A DNA stretch of 64,000 nt, from positions 38,702,042 to 38,766,041 of the forward strand of contig CM060734.1 in assembly GCA_030704615.1 (NCBI GenBank), written 5' to 3'. Below, piece by piece: positions 11,186 to 22,300 of the stretch (position 1 is its first letter; each line of letters begins with the position of its first letter). Source of the DNA: Takakia lepidozioides (lineage: Eukaryota; Streptophyta; Takakiopsida; Takakiales; Takakiaceae). The notes beneath the pieces were generated by a model that was given only the letters and a program-made list of their open reading frames with translations, made no database searches and was not told where the DNA came from. The translations under genes and the position numbers were made by a program.

Positions 11186-12200
11186 TTGGACATAGTGCCC
11201 ATTACCTGGCAACCACCTGACTCAGGGATTTGTTTGCTAGATCTGTTTGGAGGCATGAGCACTGGGCTTGCAGGAGTATTGCAAGCTGGGATTAAAGTAC
11301 GCAAATACTTATATGTGGAGAAGGATGAGATAGCTCGGCGTATTTCTATGCGCCACATCGCCTTGCTCACACACCGGTATCCTGAGTTGTTGCCTCTCTC
11401 AGCAATTTAAGGGTATCAAAAGGCCTTGCCAGTAGACATTACCTTGCTGGGGGCGGATGATTTGGACCAGCATGGTGCCATTGACTTGGTGATAGCTGGA
11501 TGGCCTTGCCAAGGACACTCTCCCGCAGGTCATGGGAACGGCTTGCATGATGCACGATCGCATTTGTTTTGGGAGATGTTGAGAGTGTTGCGTGACTTGC
11601 AGACGAGGCAAGTGCAACCTCTAGCCTATATCTTGGAGAATGTTCCTCTTATGGGGGACTCTCGGGTCAGGGTTATGGCCACTGTGCATCAGGTGCGGTC
11701 TTGGATTGGATCGGCGGTGCTATTGGATGCAGCAGCGGTGGGATCACGAGCGCATCGACCTCGATTGTGGTGGACCAATCTTGCACCACCAGAGCTGCTC
11801 AAGAGAGCATACGATTCCATTCAACGCCCACCCAATCTCACAGTTCAGGGCATTTTGGACCAAGGGAGGCAACCAGAGAGGGTGCGACATGATGACCGTC
11901 CACCTCTAGCAGTGGTAAATCGAGTGGGGCAGCCACGTGCGGCCTTGCCTACGCTCATGAGCTTTCCCTCGTCTCATGCTTTTTGAGACAATGGTCCTGG
12001 GTTGATTTGGGACAGTGTGCTACAGCAATTGGAGGAGCCAATGCAGATGAGCGAGAGCGGGCAATGGGATTTGCCACGGGCACTATAGCTGTGCCAGCTC
12101 TGTCAGAGGCATCACGCCGACATGTGTTAGGTCAAGAAATGGATCTAAATTGCTTGACATGGGTCATTGGCTTGTGCATGGCTGAGCAACGGAGGTTGCA
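11186..12200 (+). pseudogene. C5 cytosine DNA methyltransferase domain
   Basis: Canonical motifs occur in order. Motif I is DLFGGMSTG (11,240-11,266). A motif II acidic residue lies in VEKD. Motif IV is GWPCQGHS with catalytic Cys at 11,507-11,509. Motif VI is LENVPL (Glu at 11,636). Motif VIII is AHRPRLWW. Motif IX is the RAALPTLMSFPSS region. After a frame change near 11,984 the target-recognition/C-terminal part reads ERERAMGFATGT and LGQEMDLNCL, resembling motif X. The RERxxGFP-type C-terminus recalls DNMT3-like enzymes more than DNMT1/CMT; this is inference. Stops at 11,174 and 11,408 (TAA) and the frameshift disable it. Family members transfer methyl from SAM to cytosine C5. It sits between protease remnant and RT, so it was made as part of the polyprotein. 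Confidence 0.92.
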
Positions 12201-12549
12201 GACAATGGTGGCTACTTCTGCACTCCCATTTGGTATTGTATCCCCTCTGCCAACCGGGACGGTTGAGGCAGTGAGTGGGGGCGAGCATAGGATCATGGGG
12301 TGCAAACACCCATGGCAGATGTGGGATGAGATGCGGAAAGAGAGAGTCATTGGATCTCTCAAGCAGCAATATGAGGAGTGGGGAGAGCCATACACTGAGG
12401 ATCAGTTGGAGGCCAAGGTGGCCAATGTCTTTGAAGAGGTTGAGAATGTTTCTTCCCCAGAGGATGTTCTCAAGGTGGTTATGGCAGAGCAAGTGGAGGC
12501 TACGCCACAGTCAGATTGGGCGGACAAGGCCCAAGAGTTTGCTATCTAG

Positions 12550-13470
12550 CAACCAAAGGATTCGTCTCCTACCCCCAAGCCTGATGTACCTAAGGTTGCA
12601 GTCACTGAGGACAATTGGGAACCAGATGTTGGACCTACAGTCACCAGAGGAGAGAGACGGAGGATCCAGCGATTTCTAAGGGCTTATAGAAATTGCTTTG
12701 CCTTCGGTTTGAAGGATTTTGGGAGTTTGAAGGGTCAGGAGATTCGTATTGATTTGGCAAGTGACACGCCAATCCTTCGAAGGCCCTACCGGTATAGTGA
12801 CATGGAGAGGTCATTGATCCAGTCACGGACTATGGAGTTGTTCGGAGCTGGATTGGTGGAAATGTCAGGCGGGGAGTATGCCTCGGCAACGGTGATGCCA
12901 GCTAAGAAGGATATCTATGGCAATTGGACAGAAAGAAGGATGTGTGGGGACTATCGTCCTGTGAACCGTCAGACTAAGTCCGATAGATATGCCATGCCAA
13001 CTCCAGAGGAAATCTTTGATGCCATTGGGCATGCGAAGGTGTTTAGCACATTGGACTTGCGATCCGGTTAGCACTAGTTGCCAATCAAAGAGGCTGACAA
13101 GCAAAAGACGGCATTCTAGGGGATTGATCAACATGGGAAGGATTGTTTGTACCAATGGCGCTTCCTACCGTTTGGGTTGAATAATGCTCCTGCAGAGTTT
13201 CAGAGGGTTATGGATAAGATTCTCGCGGGGCTAGACTTTGCCCGGTGTTACATTGATGACATCATCGTCTTTAGTGCTACGGTTGAGGAGCATCAGAGAC
13301 ACCTTCAGGTGGTGTTTGAGCGCTTTGAGAGCGCATGGGTTGAAATTGCACCCTGGGAAGTGCAAGTTCTTCCACAACCAGATTGAGTATCTGGGCCACA
13401 TGATATAATACCGTGGAGGATTGGGTATTCAAAAGACGAAGGTGGAGGCCATTGCACGCATTCCATGCCC
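12550..13470 (+). pseudogene. Reverse transcriptase domain (Ty3/gypsy)
   Basis: After a TAG at 12,547 the frame reads the RT fingers (LASDTPILRRPYRYSD, VMPAKKDIYGNW, RMCGDYRPVNRQT), then TLDLRSG with TAGs at 13,069, 13,075 and 13,117, then LPFGLNNAPAEFQRVMD and the catalytic CYIDDIIVFS at about 13,240. This order and the FGLNNAPAEFQ box are diagnostic of Ty3/gypsy RT. A local frameshift near 13,325 displaces the segment ending in EYLGHMI, and the frame is recovered before RNase H. Confidence 0.93.
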
Positions 13471-13499
13471 CATAGATGTTAGCAGAGTCGTGCTTTCAT

Positions 13500-14121
13500 G
13501 GGGTTGACAAACTACTATCGATGGTTTGTCAAGGGATTTAACAGCATTGCAAAGGCTCTTACTAAGTTAACCAAGGTGGGTCAGGAGTGGCAGTGAGAGA
13601 AGAAGCAGGTGGAAGCCTTTGAGGAACTCAAGGCTCGATTGACTTCTGCACCTATTCTGAGGCGGCCTATTCGGGGGCGGCCTTTCCAGCTACATACGGA
13701 TTGGAGTATGCTTGGGATTGGAGCAGTGCTCACACAGGTGGATGATGAGGGAAGAGAGTTCGTAGTGGCATATGCTAGCCGCTCAAACAATGATGCCAAG
13801 GCGAAGTAAAGTTCCTATGAAGGGGAGTGTCTAGCTGCGGTATGGGCAGTGGCACATTTCAGATGCTACCTCTATGGCAATCTCTTCACCCTTGTCACAG
13901 ATCACCAACCATTGAAGTGGTTGATGGAGTCAGACAAGCTTACAGGGAAGCTTGCACGGTGGGCACTTATGCTTCAAGAATACGACTTTCAGGTGGTGCA
14001 TCGAGCCGGTATTGTCAATCGGGATGCAGATGGATTGACTCGTAATCCATGCACGAGCGAGCATGATGATACTGGAGCTCGGTGGCATGGTGAGACGGAT
14101 GAGGAGATGGTGCCAGGATGA
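13500..14121 (+). pseudogene. RNase H domain
   Basis: The tether region FMGLTNYYRWFVKGF precedes LHTDWSMLGIGAVLTQ (first catalytic Asp), YEGECLAAVWAVAHFR (Glu) and VTDHQPLKWL (Asp). VVHRAGIVNRDADGLTR ends the domain. All are standard gypsy RNase H boxes. Stops lie at 13,594 (TGA), 13,807 (TAA) and 14,119 (TGA). Confidence 0.92.
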
Positions 14122-15480
14122 CATGCATCTGCTTTTTTGTGCATCTTAGCAATGGGAGCTCAAGCTGGTCCATCCCATAGCATTGGTCATGTAGATGGTA
14201 TGCATGACGATCCGGAGATCAGTGAGGAGCTTGGTGGTGCTAAGGATGTGCATGAAGATGCAGCAGTATTGGCCTACCTTCGTACTAGAGAGACAGCAGC
14301 CAGTGTGACTGCTAAGGAGAGAGATCAGATCCTACAACGAGCCAAGAGGTTCAAGTAGGAGGGGACTCACCTACTCCGAGTATGGGAGGATGGACAAGTG
14401 AGGATTGTGCCTCATCCAACACAATGAGCGCGATTGGTACGCCATGCCCATGAGGAGTTGGGACATTTTGGGATGCGGCGCACTCATAGTTTGCTGCAAG
14501 GACAGTACTGGTGGCAGGGCATGCATACGGATGTGCAACAGTTAGTGGCAAGGTGCATGGTGTGTGATAGAGTGCGAGTTTCTTTCAATGCACCTACTCC
14601 ACGATTGCATCCTTTACCCATTATGGGTTTGGGCTATCGTTGGAGTCTTGACTTCGCAGGCCCATTGCCACTAACAATTCGCCATAACAAGTATGTGCTG
14701 GTGATGGTGGAACATTTCTCCAAGTGGATTGAACTGGTGGCATTGCCTGACAAGGCAAGTGAGGGGGCTGCGTATGCATTCTTAGATCGAGTGCTTAGCC
14801 AATTTGGTGCTCCAGCCGAGGTACTCACGGACCAGAAGAGAGAGTTCTTGGGGGAGTTTTAGGCTTTCTATGAGCAAGCCTTGATAGATCACCGCACTAC
14901 TTCTCGGGATCATCCCGAGGCTGATGGCCTGGCAGAGAGGGTTGTACAAACAATCAAGCGAGGCTTGCGCAAGTATGGCTTGTAGAAGGGACACTTAGGA
15001 GATTGGGACCTTCAGCAACCTTGGTTGGCCGTGGGCTACAGGTTTAGCAAACAAACATCACTTCCCTCGTTCTTGCCGTATTTCCATCTCTTTGGCCGAG
15101 AGCCAGATTTGCCTGCATCTATTCGCAGGGAGACTGCAGTAGTTCTCAACCTTGATGATTAGGATGTGTGGACACAAGCATGTGCCCAGCGGGCAGAGTT
15201 GTTCAAGAAAGTCATGCCTATGGCTTTTGAGAACCTTGCTATTGCCCAACACCGAGACACATTGAGGTATGCCACTATATGTAGAGGGGGATATCGGCCA
15301 AGTGTTCGGCGTTTCCACCCTGGGGACTATGTGTATCTGCAGTAGACAACGCCTACGACTTTGGATGTCACAGCAGGGCGTGTGATTCTAATGGTCCGGG
15401 AGGTGTTGCCTTCAGGAGTGTTGATTCTGGAGGGTCGAGATGGCATGGTATGGAAGGACCGTGTGCGCAATTGTGCGCCA
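14122..15480 (+). pseudogene. DDE integrase
   Basis: The HHCC zinc finger is visible (RHAHEELGHFG ... ARCMVCDRVR, 14,434-14,575). The catalytic core has WSLDFAGPLPLT, LTDQ (Asp near 14,830) and DGLAERVVQTIKRGL (Glu near 14,935). By eye 34 residues separate the second Asp from the Glu. Downstream FHPGDYVYL and GVLILEGRDGMVWKDRV look like the GPY/F-type C-terminal fold. Stops lie at 14,356, 14,425, 14,860, 14,983, 15,160, 15,343 and 15,490. A DDE integrase rather than a tyrosine recombinase argues for LTR-type integration with target duplication. Confidence 0.92.
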
Positions 15481-15696
<216 letters not shown>

Positions 15697-15944
15697 TGGG
15701 CATGACAATGGTGGAATTGACAAATGATCCAAGGTCTAGCTGATGGGAGCTCAACACCATGGATACTTAATTGAAGATCATGGATTGCAGGAAGGCGAGT
15801 AATGATGGGGGCTACTTTGGCACCCGGCCTCTTGATCTATTGACTTTAGATATTGGGACATATGCGATTGACCAAGCGATGCCTTTATTGAGATGTATAC
15901 TTGTCAGCTATCCGGTGTTAGAGAGACCTAATCACTAGCTAGGA

Positions 15945-16505
15945 GGGCGATTGTGGCATAGCTTTCTAGGATTGTGTGCTTAGAATGTATGGTGGACAAC
16001 GATGTATGTTGTGGCACAATGCTTAGGTGCACGAGAGCTGTCATGGTTTTAGTCATGGTTAACTAGAATTACCTACTTCTAGTTAACTAAGAAATTTTGG
16101 ATTTATATTTGTATTTTGTGTGTTAGGACTTCATTTGGTCTCACATGCCAAGTGAGGTGTCAAACCTCACTTGGGACATGGGGATGGGTTTTCCCCTTGT
16201 CAGTGTTGAGGAGGGCTCATCTTCTTGTAGTTGAGCCTCCATGAGCCTCTCCCATCTCCATAGCTCTAGGTATTGAGAGGGAGTGTGGTGAGGGCTTTGT
16301 AGGGTGGATTCATTTAGCAAAGGTGCCCTTGGCTTGACTTAGTTTATGTGATTGAGTGGATTCATGAGTGGAGTGTTTCCATTGTGTGTTCACATCCATC
16401 ACCTATGCTTGTGGGGCGATTGTGGCATAACTTTCTAGTATTGTGTGCTTAGAATGTATGGTGGACAATGATGTATGTTGTCGCACGATGCTTAGGTGCA
16501 CGACA
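15945..16505 (+). repeat. 3' terminal block B1-A2-B2
   Basis: B1 (15,945-16,036) and B2 (16,414-16,505) are 92-bp direct repeats differing at about six positions. Between them lies A2 (16,039-16,413), the copy of the 5' unit at 5,909-6,303. B2 ends GTGCACGACA, and the PPR sequence resumes directly after it. The divergence of B1/B2 and of A1/A2 is similar by eye, suggesting both duplications date from about the same event. A2+B2 could be the 3' LTR with a degenerate 5' partner, or this could be a split-direct-repeat arrangement. Confidence 0.8.
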
Positions 16506-16645
16506 CACTGCATCTAGTTAAACCACCTTGCTGCACCCGCTCTTGAATTACATGTCCACCCAAGGTAGGGTTCAGAATGACATCTGATACAATTTCAGCT
16601 CTTACGATGTCACCATGGACTTCTTTGCCCTTTTCAAAAGGGTAT
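16506..16645 (-). pseudogene. PPR gene fragment, right of retroelement insertion
   Basis: The minus strand carries KGKEVHGDIV-type text with VSDVILNPTLG and then a decayed version of the usual DMYxKCG phrase before running into CACT. It is the repeat unit immediately preceding the fragment at 5,600-5,908. Frameshifts and stops make it non-functional. A CT microsatellite follows at 16,664-16,691. Confidence 0.65.
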
Positions 16646-16869
16646 CAGGAGAGAAAGAACTCCCTCTCTCTCTCTCTATCTCTCTCTCTCTTCCTTAAGC
16701 TCCCGACGCGATGAATTCGAGGTCAGATGGTGGGGTCAGCTGCAACGTATGACTAATACCCGATATCCTAAGTTAATCGACTCTATATCTTGGAAGCAGG
16801 ACTGCCCAGTAGATTTCAAATAGTTTGGATTCTAATTTAATGTCCCAGTAGCTATATAAACTATTCTAA

Positions 16870-17585
16870 GTGTCAAATTGGTTGTACGAGGAAGAACAAG
16901 CTCATATGAAATGTGATGGGACATACAACTTGTTGTTAGGTGCTGGTAAAATGCAGGGAGAACATTCTACTGTTCGGATGGATCCCACCTGCCAGCTGCA
17001 GCATAATATTTGATAGCAACACATAAGTCGCGGCATCCTATTCATTCGACGTGAGGATAGATGTTGCCGCACGTTCAGCCATCTCCACATTGTCATGGAT
17101 TCTGTAGGCACCAAGCAAGGCCTTCCACACCACAACATCTGGATTGATGGCATTTTATTAATTAGGTCCATTGCCTCATCCAGTTGTCCCGGTCCACGAG
17201 GGTATTGTTTAGAATCACATCTGGTACAATTGTACCAGATGTGATTCTGAACAAAACCCTCGTGGACATATATTGATTGAATTGATATGAATTGATTCCA
17301 GCTTTTGCGATGCAACCATGCACCTCTTTGCCCTTTTCCAGGGCTGCCAGGCTTGCACACGGACTGCAACCGCACACAAATATGATGAGGTCGGGCTTCA
17401 CCCCTTCCCCCATCATTTGCTCATAGGTCTCCAAAGCCTCCCTTCCGCGCCCATGCTGTGCATACCCTGCAAGCATCGCACTCCACGACACCATATCTCA
17501 TTTAGCCATAGTGTTGAACACTTTCTTTTCATTCTCAAAGCACCCACATTTGACATACATGTCCACCAAGGCAGTGTTCAAAATT
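16870..17585 (-). pseudogene. PPR pseudogene, 3' part with E-type region
   Basis: On the minus strand a P/L/S repeat reads MVSWSAMLAGYAQHGRGREA, LETYEQMMGEGVKPDL, then LAALEKGKEVHGCIAKAG. Downstream GQLDEAMDLINKMP begins the part that precedes the E motif in PLS PPR proteins, followed by decayed E-like text. Intact proteins are targeted to organelles and specify RNA-editing or processing sites. Stops, frameshifts and a 72-bp palindrome in the middle mark it as dead. At its 5' side it runs directly into an OSB-like fragment at about 17,585. Confidence 0.85.
17194..17265. repeat. 72-bp spacerless palindrome
   Basis: Arms 17,194-17,229 and 17,230-17,265 are reverse complements with about two mismatches in 36 bp, meeting at GTACAATTGTAC. 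They lie inside the PPR pseudogene and both derive from its coding sequence. A local inverted duplication of a PPR segment is therefore more likely than a protein-binding site. Confidence 0.9.
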
Positions 17586-17914
17586 ATATCTGGTAATCTG
17601 ACAGGCATTCACATTTTTCCCTTGGTTGTTCCACCATTGACTGGGGTCAGAAAAGTACTCACTGCATAGCTTCTCCTCGTCTCTGCTACCTGTTTCTGGA
17701 TACTTTCCTATTGTCACATTGGCAGTATCATGTCAAAGCCACTCCAAATTAACTCAACCAGCTAACTTGCAGAATTCAACATGAAATTTTGGGGCCGATT
17801 CTGATAAAAGGGAAAAACAGGGTGAACGGTGTTGAAGAAGGTGCCTTGATTAGTAGTGCCTCATTTTATCAATTGTGCCTCTGCTGCTGCTGCGGCTTCT
17901 AGTTGACCATCTAC
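17585..17914 (-). pseudogene. OSB-like fragment, part 2 of copy split by CACTA
   Basis: The minus strand holds the end of a PDF-motif exon at 17,830-17,914 (LEAAAAEAQL type) and then a DPSQWWNNQGKNVNACQIT exon at 17,585-17,717. The Trp-Trp-Asp/Asn box followed by the Pro-Asp-Phe box is the signature of OSB proteins, which bind single-stranded DNA in plant organelles. Its upstream half continues at 21,387-21,800 across the CACTA insertion: ACA is duplicated and the interrupted text matches uninterrupted copies at 19.2 and 20.5 kb. Confidence 0.7.
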
Positions 17915-18784
17915 ACACACTACAAGAGATGAGCGTTTTTAGGACTACGTCTTTGGCGGAGTCATAAAAACTGCACTAGGTAGATGACTACAGAGCGTTG
18001 AAATGCATTGCAGTCATAGTTTTATGACTTTGTAGTAATGGATATCACTACATGACTCCGGAAAGTTAGGGAGCATTGGTCAAACATTGTTGACCATGAT
18101 GACAGGGATGGTTTATATGACTAGTGTGATATGTTTGACTACACGTGGACGACGTTTCATGGAATCTTATGACTCCATGACTGAAGATGGTTTCACAGCT
18201 CTATTTATACGACTACATCACTACACGTGTTCATTTTGAAGGCACATATAATGCAAATAAGGTTGCCCATTAGGTTTAAAAAAAATAAAAAATTGCTAAT
18301 AAGGTTGCCCATTAGGGTAATCGTGAACAGAAAGGAGGGCTGGGACTTGGCGTTTTTTTGTCTCCTGCGCCACACCACATAGCCGAGGGATGGAACGCGA
18401 TGATAGCAGGATATGCAGGGGCGTGGGATGGAGGCGTTGAGCAAATGATGCACGAAAAAGAAGAAGAGGAGGAGACGAGACGAGGAGAAGCGAGCTCGCC
18501 GTTCTTGGGAGAGTCAGCTTGGTCTTAGCATGCGTGTTTCAATCTCTGACTACTCAGCTACGCCGTAGTGGTTCGATCTCACAGACCAATCCGACATTAC
18601 CTGACTACAGACACAAGCAGCACACACAAGAGGTCATTTTAGGTTGATGGTCGGTCAAATCCTCCATGGGTCAGGACAGGTCAAGGACAATGTGGTAGGG
18701 TACCTTCTTCTTCAACCTATTTCAGCCTGTGTTGCCCTCTCATCAGACTCGGCCGCAAGATGCATATTGAAATATGTAAGTTAG

Positions 18785-19310
18785 GTCATTGGGTAGATCT
18801 GTGGTGGTTTGGAGTGACTTTGGCAAGTTACTGCCAGTGTGGCAGCATGGAAGTATCCAAAAATATATAATAGAGGTGAGGAGAAGCTTTGGGGTGAACA
18901 CTTTCCGGCCCCAGTCAATGGTGGGACAATAGAGACAAAAAAGCGAATGCCTGTTGGACTACATAGAGAAGCAGATGCATTTCAGATTGTGATAAGTAGG
19001 GTTGGGGTGTTTTGGGGAAGAACTCCACACCAGTATGGTTGGGGTGTTTGCTGGTAGAATTCTAGGCTGTCAGAGGCATGGATAGCTGAAGGAGCAGGGA
19101 TAGAGTGTGGGTCCAGATTCATCCAAGAGGGCTGGATTTCAAGCTCCACATTACCTATGATTCCCTGTGGAAGGATAGCTACAAGAAACCTACATGGGTA
19201 GATGGTCAACTGGAAGCGGCAGCAGCAGCGGCACAATTGATAAGGTCAGGCACTTCTACTGAAGGCACCTCCTTCAGCACATTTCACCCTGTTTTTCCCT
19301 CTTATCCGTT
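18785..19310 (+). pseudogene. OSB-like fragment inside the CACTA element
   Basis: The plus strand encodes an exon with EEKLWGEHF followed, after a one-base slip, by the Trp-Trp-Asp-Asn-Arg box at about 18,910-18,935. After about 130 bp comes VWVQIHPRGLDFKLHITYDS, then LWKDSYKKPTWVDGQLEAAA. The second block matches the PDF motif (PDFKHK...ALW...PxWV) of OSB proteins. The segment between the blocks has splice-like borders, suggesting capture of genomic rather than processed sequence. Frameshifts make it non-functional as a protein. Confidence 0.72.
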
Positions 19311-20122
19311 TCTTGCGAGCTGTCTTCTCTTATCTGTTTGTCTGCCCAGTCTTCAGTGAATGCGTCAAGGCTTTGTGTTTTGGCTTCTTCCTCGCTTTTG
19401 TCATCCTCTCCCATGAATATCTCTGGTGCGCTCAAACCCTGCTGAGCTGTAGATGTTGTCCATGCCAATGCATTCTTCTTCACCAAATCCATGTTTTTGC
19501 CCTAAATCCTTGATGTCTTGGCTGGATTTCTGCAGAATAGGCATCCCATCCCCTATTTTGGCCTTCTTTGCACTTCCCCGTGTCAACATGTTGATGTGGG
19601 GTGTTGTTGTAGTCTTATTGGAGTGTGATCACTTATATGGTATATCTCGTCCAACTCATCCAGTGCCTCCAGCTCATTATGAGTGAACTGACATGATACT
19701 TGTGTTGTTGGTTGCATCATGTACTCCGTGCTTGGCAATGGGTAAGCTTCTCCTCCTTCCACGTACTCATTGATCACTGCAAAAGGTACTCCATACATCT
19801 TCCCTTGAGGTCCTGCCCCTTTTTTTGCTTCTGTGATTGGTTCAGCTTTGCTGGAAGTTTGCCAAGATCCATGTTGGGTTAGTGTGTGACGACTGTGTCT
19901 CATGTTATTACAGATTTTAGACAATGTTCTTTGTTTGGGCCTTCTAATGCCTTGTCTGATGGACTCAGGTTTGTCAAAATCAACTTGTATCCACTCTGCT
20001 TCCATGTTGTTGCTGTCAGTAGCTTGTTCTTTTGCCAGCTGAACCCCGACAGGGCCTGGGTCTTCCCTTCTGCCCGCATCAGAGCATTTCGCAATGTCTA
20101 TAGTTGCTTCATCCTTCCTCAA
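19274..20122 (-). CDS. Unknown reading frames captured in the CACTA element
   Basis: The minus strand is open from 20,122 to 19,583 (179 codons) and again, in other frames, to 19,274. The predicted protein is hydrophilic and acidic (NELEALDELDEIYHISDHTP; EAEWIQVDFDKPESIRQG). I recognise no domain. It lies between the two OSB fragments and in the opposite orientation. Because Pack-type elements acquire host exons, this may be another captured gene piece, or the remnant of an element gene. No start, promoter or splice sites can be fixed. Confidence 0.35.
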
Positions 20123-20344
20123 CTCCGCCCTCTCTTTGGCAGGTTGCGCACCTTCACCACCTTTGTTGTTTTTTTATTTGCACATGGTATCTGCTGCTTG
20201 CGTATCCTCATTGTAGTATTGAATATGCCCTGTAGGCATTGGCCTTACAAAGCCATTGTGCTCACTCTGGGTTTGGGTCATAGAACTTGGTTGTCATTGT
20301 CAGCTGCTAGCAGCAAGGCGAGGATGTATGCATGATTTGTGCAG

Positions 20345-20530
20345 GGGCATGGATAGCTGAAGGAGCAGGGATAGATGTGTGGGTCCACATTCATCCAAGA
20401 GGGCCGGATTTCAAGCTCCATATTACCTATGATTCCCTATGGAAGGATAGGTACAAGAAACCTGCATGGGTAGATGATCAACTGGAAGCCGCAGCAGCAG
20501 CGGCACAATTGATCAAATCAGGCCGTAAGT
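20345..20530 (+). pseudogene. Second OSB PDF-motif fragment inside the CACTA element
   Basis: The plus strand reads IAEGAGIDVWVHIHPRGPDF, KLHITYDSLWKDRYKKPAWV, DDQLEAAAAAAQLIKSG without interruption. It is a direct repeat of 19,080-19,265, about 1.27 kb downstream. The continuous frame, with mostly conservative differences between copies, indicates derivation from a real exon. The WWD-box exon does not precede it here. Confidence 0.72.
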
Positions 20531-21389
20531 ATTGCACTGTTTAACAGGGTCCTTGATTCTAGTAGCACCAGAACAAACTAGTATTACAACAATTCAGCCC
20601 ATGTGTGGGCTTGCTTATTTTTTGCTTACTGGACCTTTTCAGGCATGGATTTTTGGACCTTGTGACCTTTGAGGTGTCCATTGGGACATTGGTCTCATTT
20701 GGATTTTTGTAATATAATTTACAGGGCGTGTATTTCCCTGTACTTGTCTATTTTGAATGTCCTTGTGGTTGCTAGTATGCAAGAGGGGTCCATTCTATTT
20801 TTATATCAGAATTTCACCATATAATGAAGAATTTAAATTATTTAATCTATTTTTATTTTATATAACATTATTAAATTAAACATTAATACCATTTAATAAA
20901 AAATTCCAAGCTGCTATCCCCTTATTTCAAAAATAAAATATAAATTTAAGAATTTAAAATTACAAATATAACTATTAAATTATTTTCAGAGACATTCTTG
21001 ATGACACGTGGCATAAACCCTGCCATATATGCTAGTCATATATTATGTCTAAGTGCCACATCTGAAGTGCAACAGGTGTCGTGACGTGTCGCTTGCGCAG
21101 TGGTGTACGTGTTCCTCTAAAGCCTCTCCATGTAGGCAACGCTCATCAGACAATGTAGTCATATAGTTAGTCGTATGTAAGTCATAGAGTTGTAACTACA
21201 TCACTCTCTTATGCATGACTCCAGGTGCCACGCACGCAGTCACGGCTATCACTTGCAAAATGCAGTCCTAAAGACTAGTCGCTATGACACGGCTTTTTTC
21301 ACTATAGAGTGATGTAGTCATGAACGCATATAGGACTGAAAAAATAGTCATATGTGCAGTCATAAAAACGCTCATCTATTGTAGTGACA

Positions 21390-22300
21390 TGCAAGTATCT
21401 TGTAGCTATCCTTCCACAGGAATCAGAGGTAATCTGGAGCTTCTAATCCGGCCCTCTTGGATGAATCTGGACCCACACTCTATCCCTGCTCTTTCAGCTA
21501 TCCATGCCTCTGCACGAATCATGCCTACATCCTTGCCTTGCTCCCAACCATACTTCTCACACTAGTTTCTATGTTGACTTGCATCTGCTTCCAACATACA
21601 TTCACCGTTTTGCCTCGATTGTTCCACCATTGACTAGGGTCGGAAAGTTACGTGTTCATTCCAGAGCTTCTCCTCGTCTCCGTTATCTGTTTTTTGATAC
21701 TTTCTTGTTGCCACATTGCCAGTAACATGTCAAAATCACTCCAAAACCACCATAGAGACGAGCTAACTTGCAGAATTCAGCATGAAAATTTAGGGACGAC
21801 TTTGATAATAGGGAAAAACAAGCTGAAATGTGTTGAAGAAGGTGCCTTCATTATACTCAATTGTGCTGCTGCCGTTGTTGTTTCCAGCTGACCATCTACC
21901 CACACAGATTTCTTGTAGCTATTGATCCACAGGGAATCAAAAGTAATCTTGTGTTTGAAATCCAACCCCCTTGGATGAATCTGGACCTCTATCCTTGGTC
22001 CTTCAACCAACTAACTTGCAGATTTCAACATGGAAATTTAGGGCCGATTCTGATAAGAGGGAAAAACAGGGTGAAATGTGTTGAAGAAGGTGCCTTCATT
22101 AGCAGTGCCTGATTTTATCCATTGTGCCACTGCTGCTGCGGCTTCCAGTTGACCATATGCCTTCCACATCATAGGTAATCTGGAGCTTGAAATCCGGCCC
22201 TCTTGGATGAATATGGGCCCACATTCTATCCTTGCTAGCAGCTGAAGCAGCTGACACTGATGGCATGAAGTTCTTCCAGCAAACACCCCAACCCTACCTA
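21390..22300 (-). pseudogene. OSB-like fragments in tandem
   Basis: From right to left on the minus strand: a PDF exon at 22,040-22,290 (QLEAAAAVAQWIKSGTANEG), another at 21,780-22,010 (VQIHPRGLDFKHKITFDSLW), a WWD-box exon at 21,620-21,720, and a partial PDF exon (RVWVQIHPRGPDFKL type) from about 21,505 to 21,390, where the CACTA element interrupts it. OSB proteins can carry one to several PDF motifs, so part of this tandem order may be ancestral. Stops and frameshifts are frequent. Confidence 0.65.

Larger units (their letters stand above)
17918..21386. mobile_element. Non-autonomous CACTA element with captured gene fragments
   Basis: The termini are CACTACAAGAGATGAGCGTT (from 17,918) and the reverse complement of CACTACAATAGATGAGCGTT (ending 21,386). 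About 29 bp are inverted with two mismatches. ACA flanks both sides (17,915-17,917 and 21,387-21,389), the 3-bp target duplication expected of CACTA transposons. Subterminal regions carry many short GTAGTCAT/ATGACTAC motifs, which in this superfamily bind transposase. No transposase is present. The 3.47-kb interior carries two plus-strand OSB-like fragments, an unknown minus-strand frame, an OSB-associated repeat (18,607-18,745) and an AT-rich stretch (20,820-21,000). This fits a Pack-CACTA element mobilised in trans. Confidence 0.92.
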
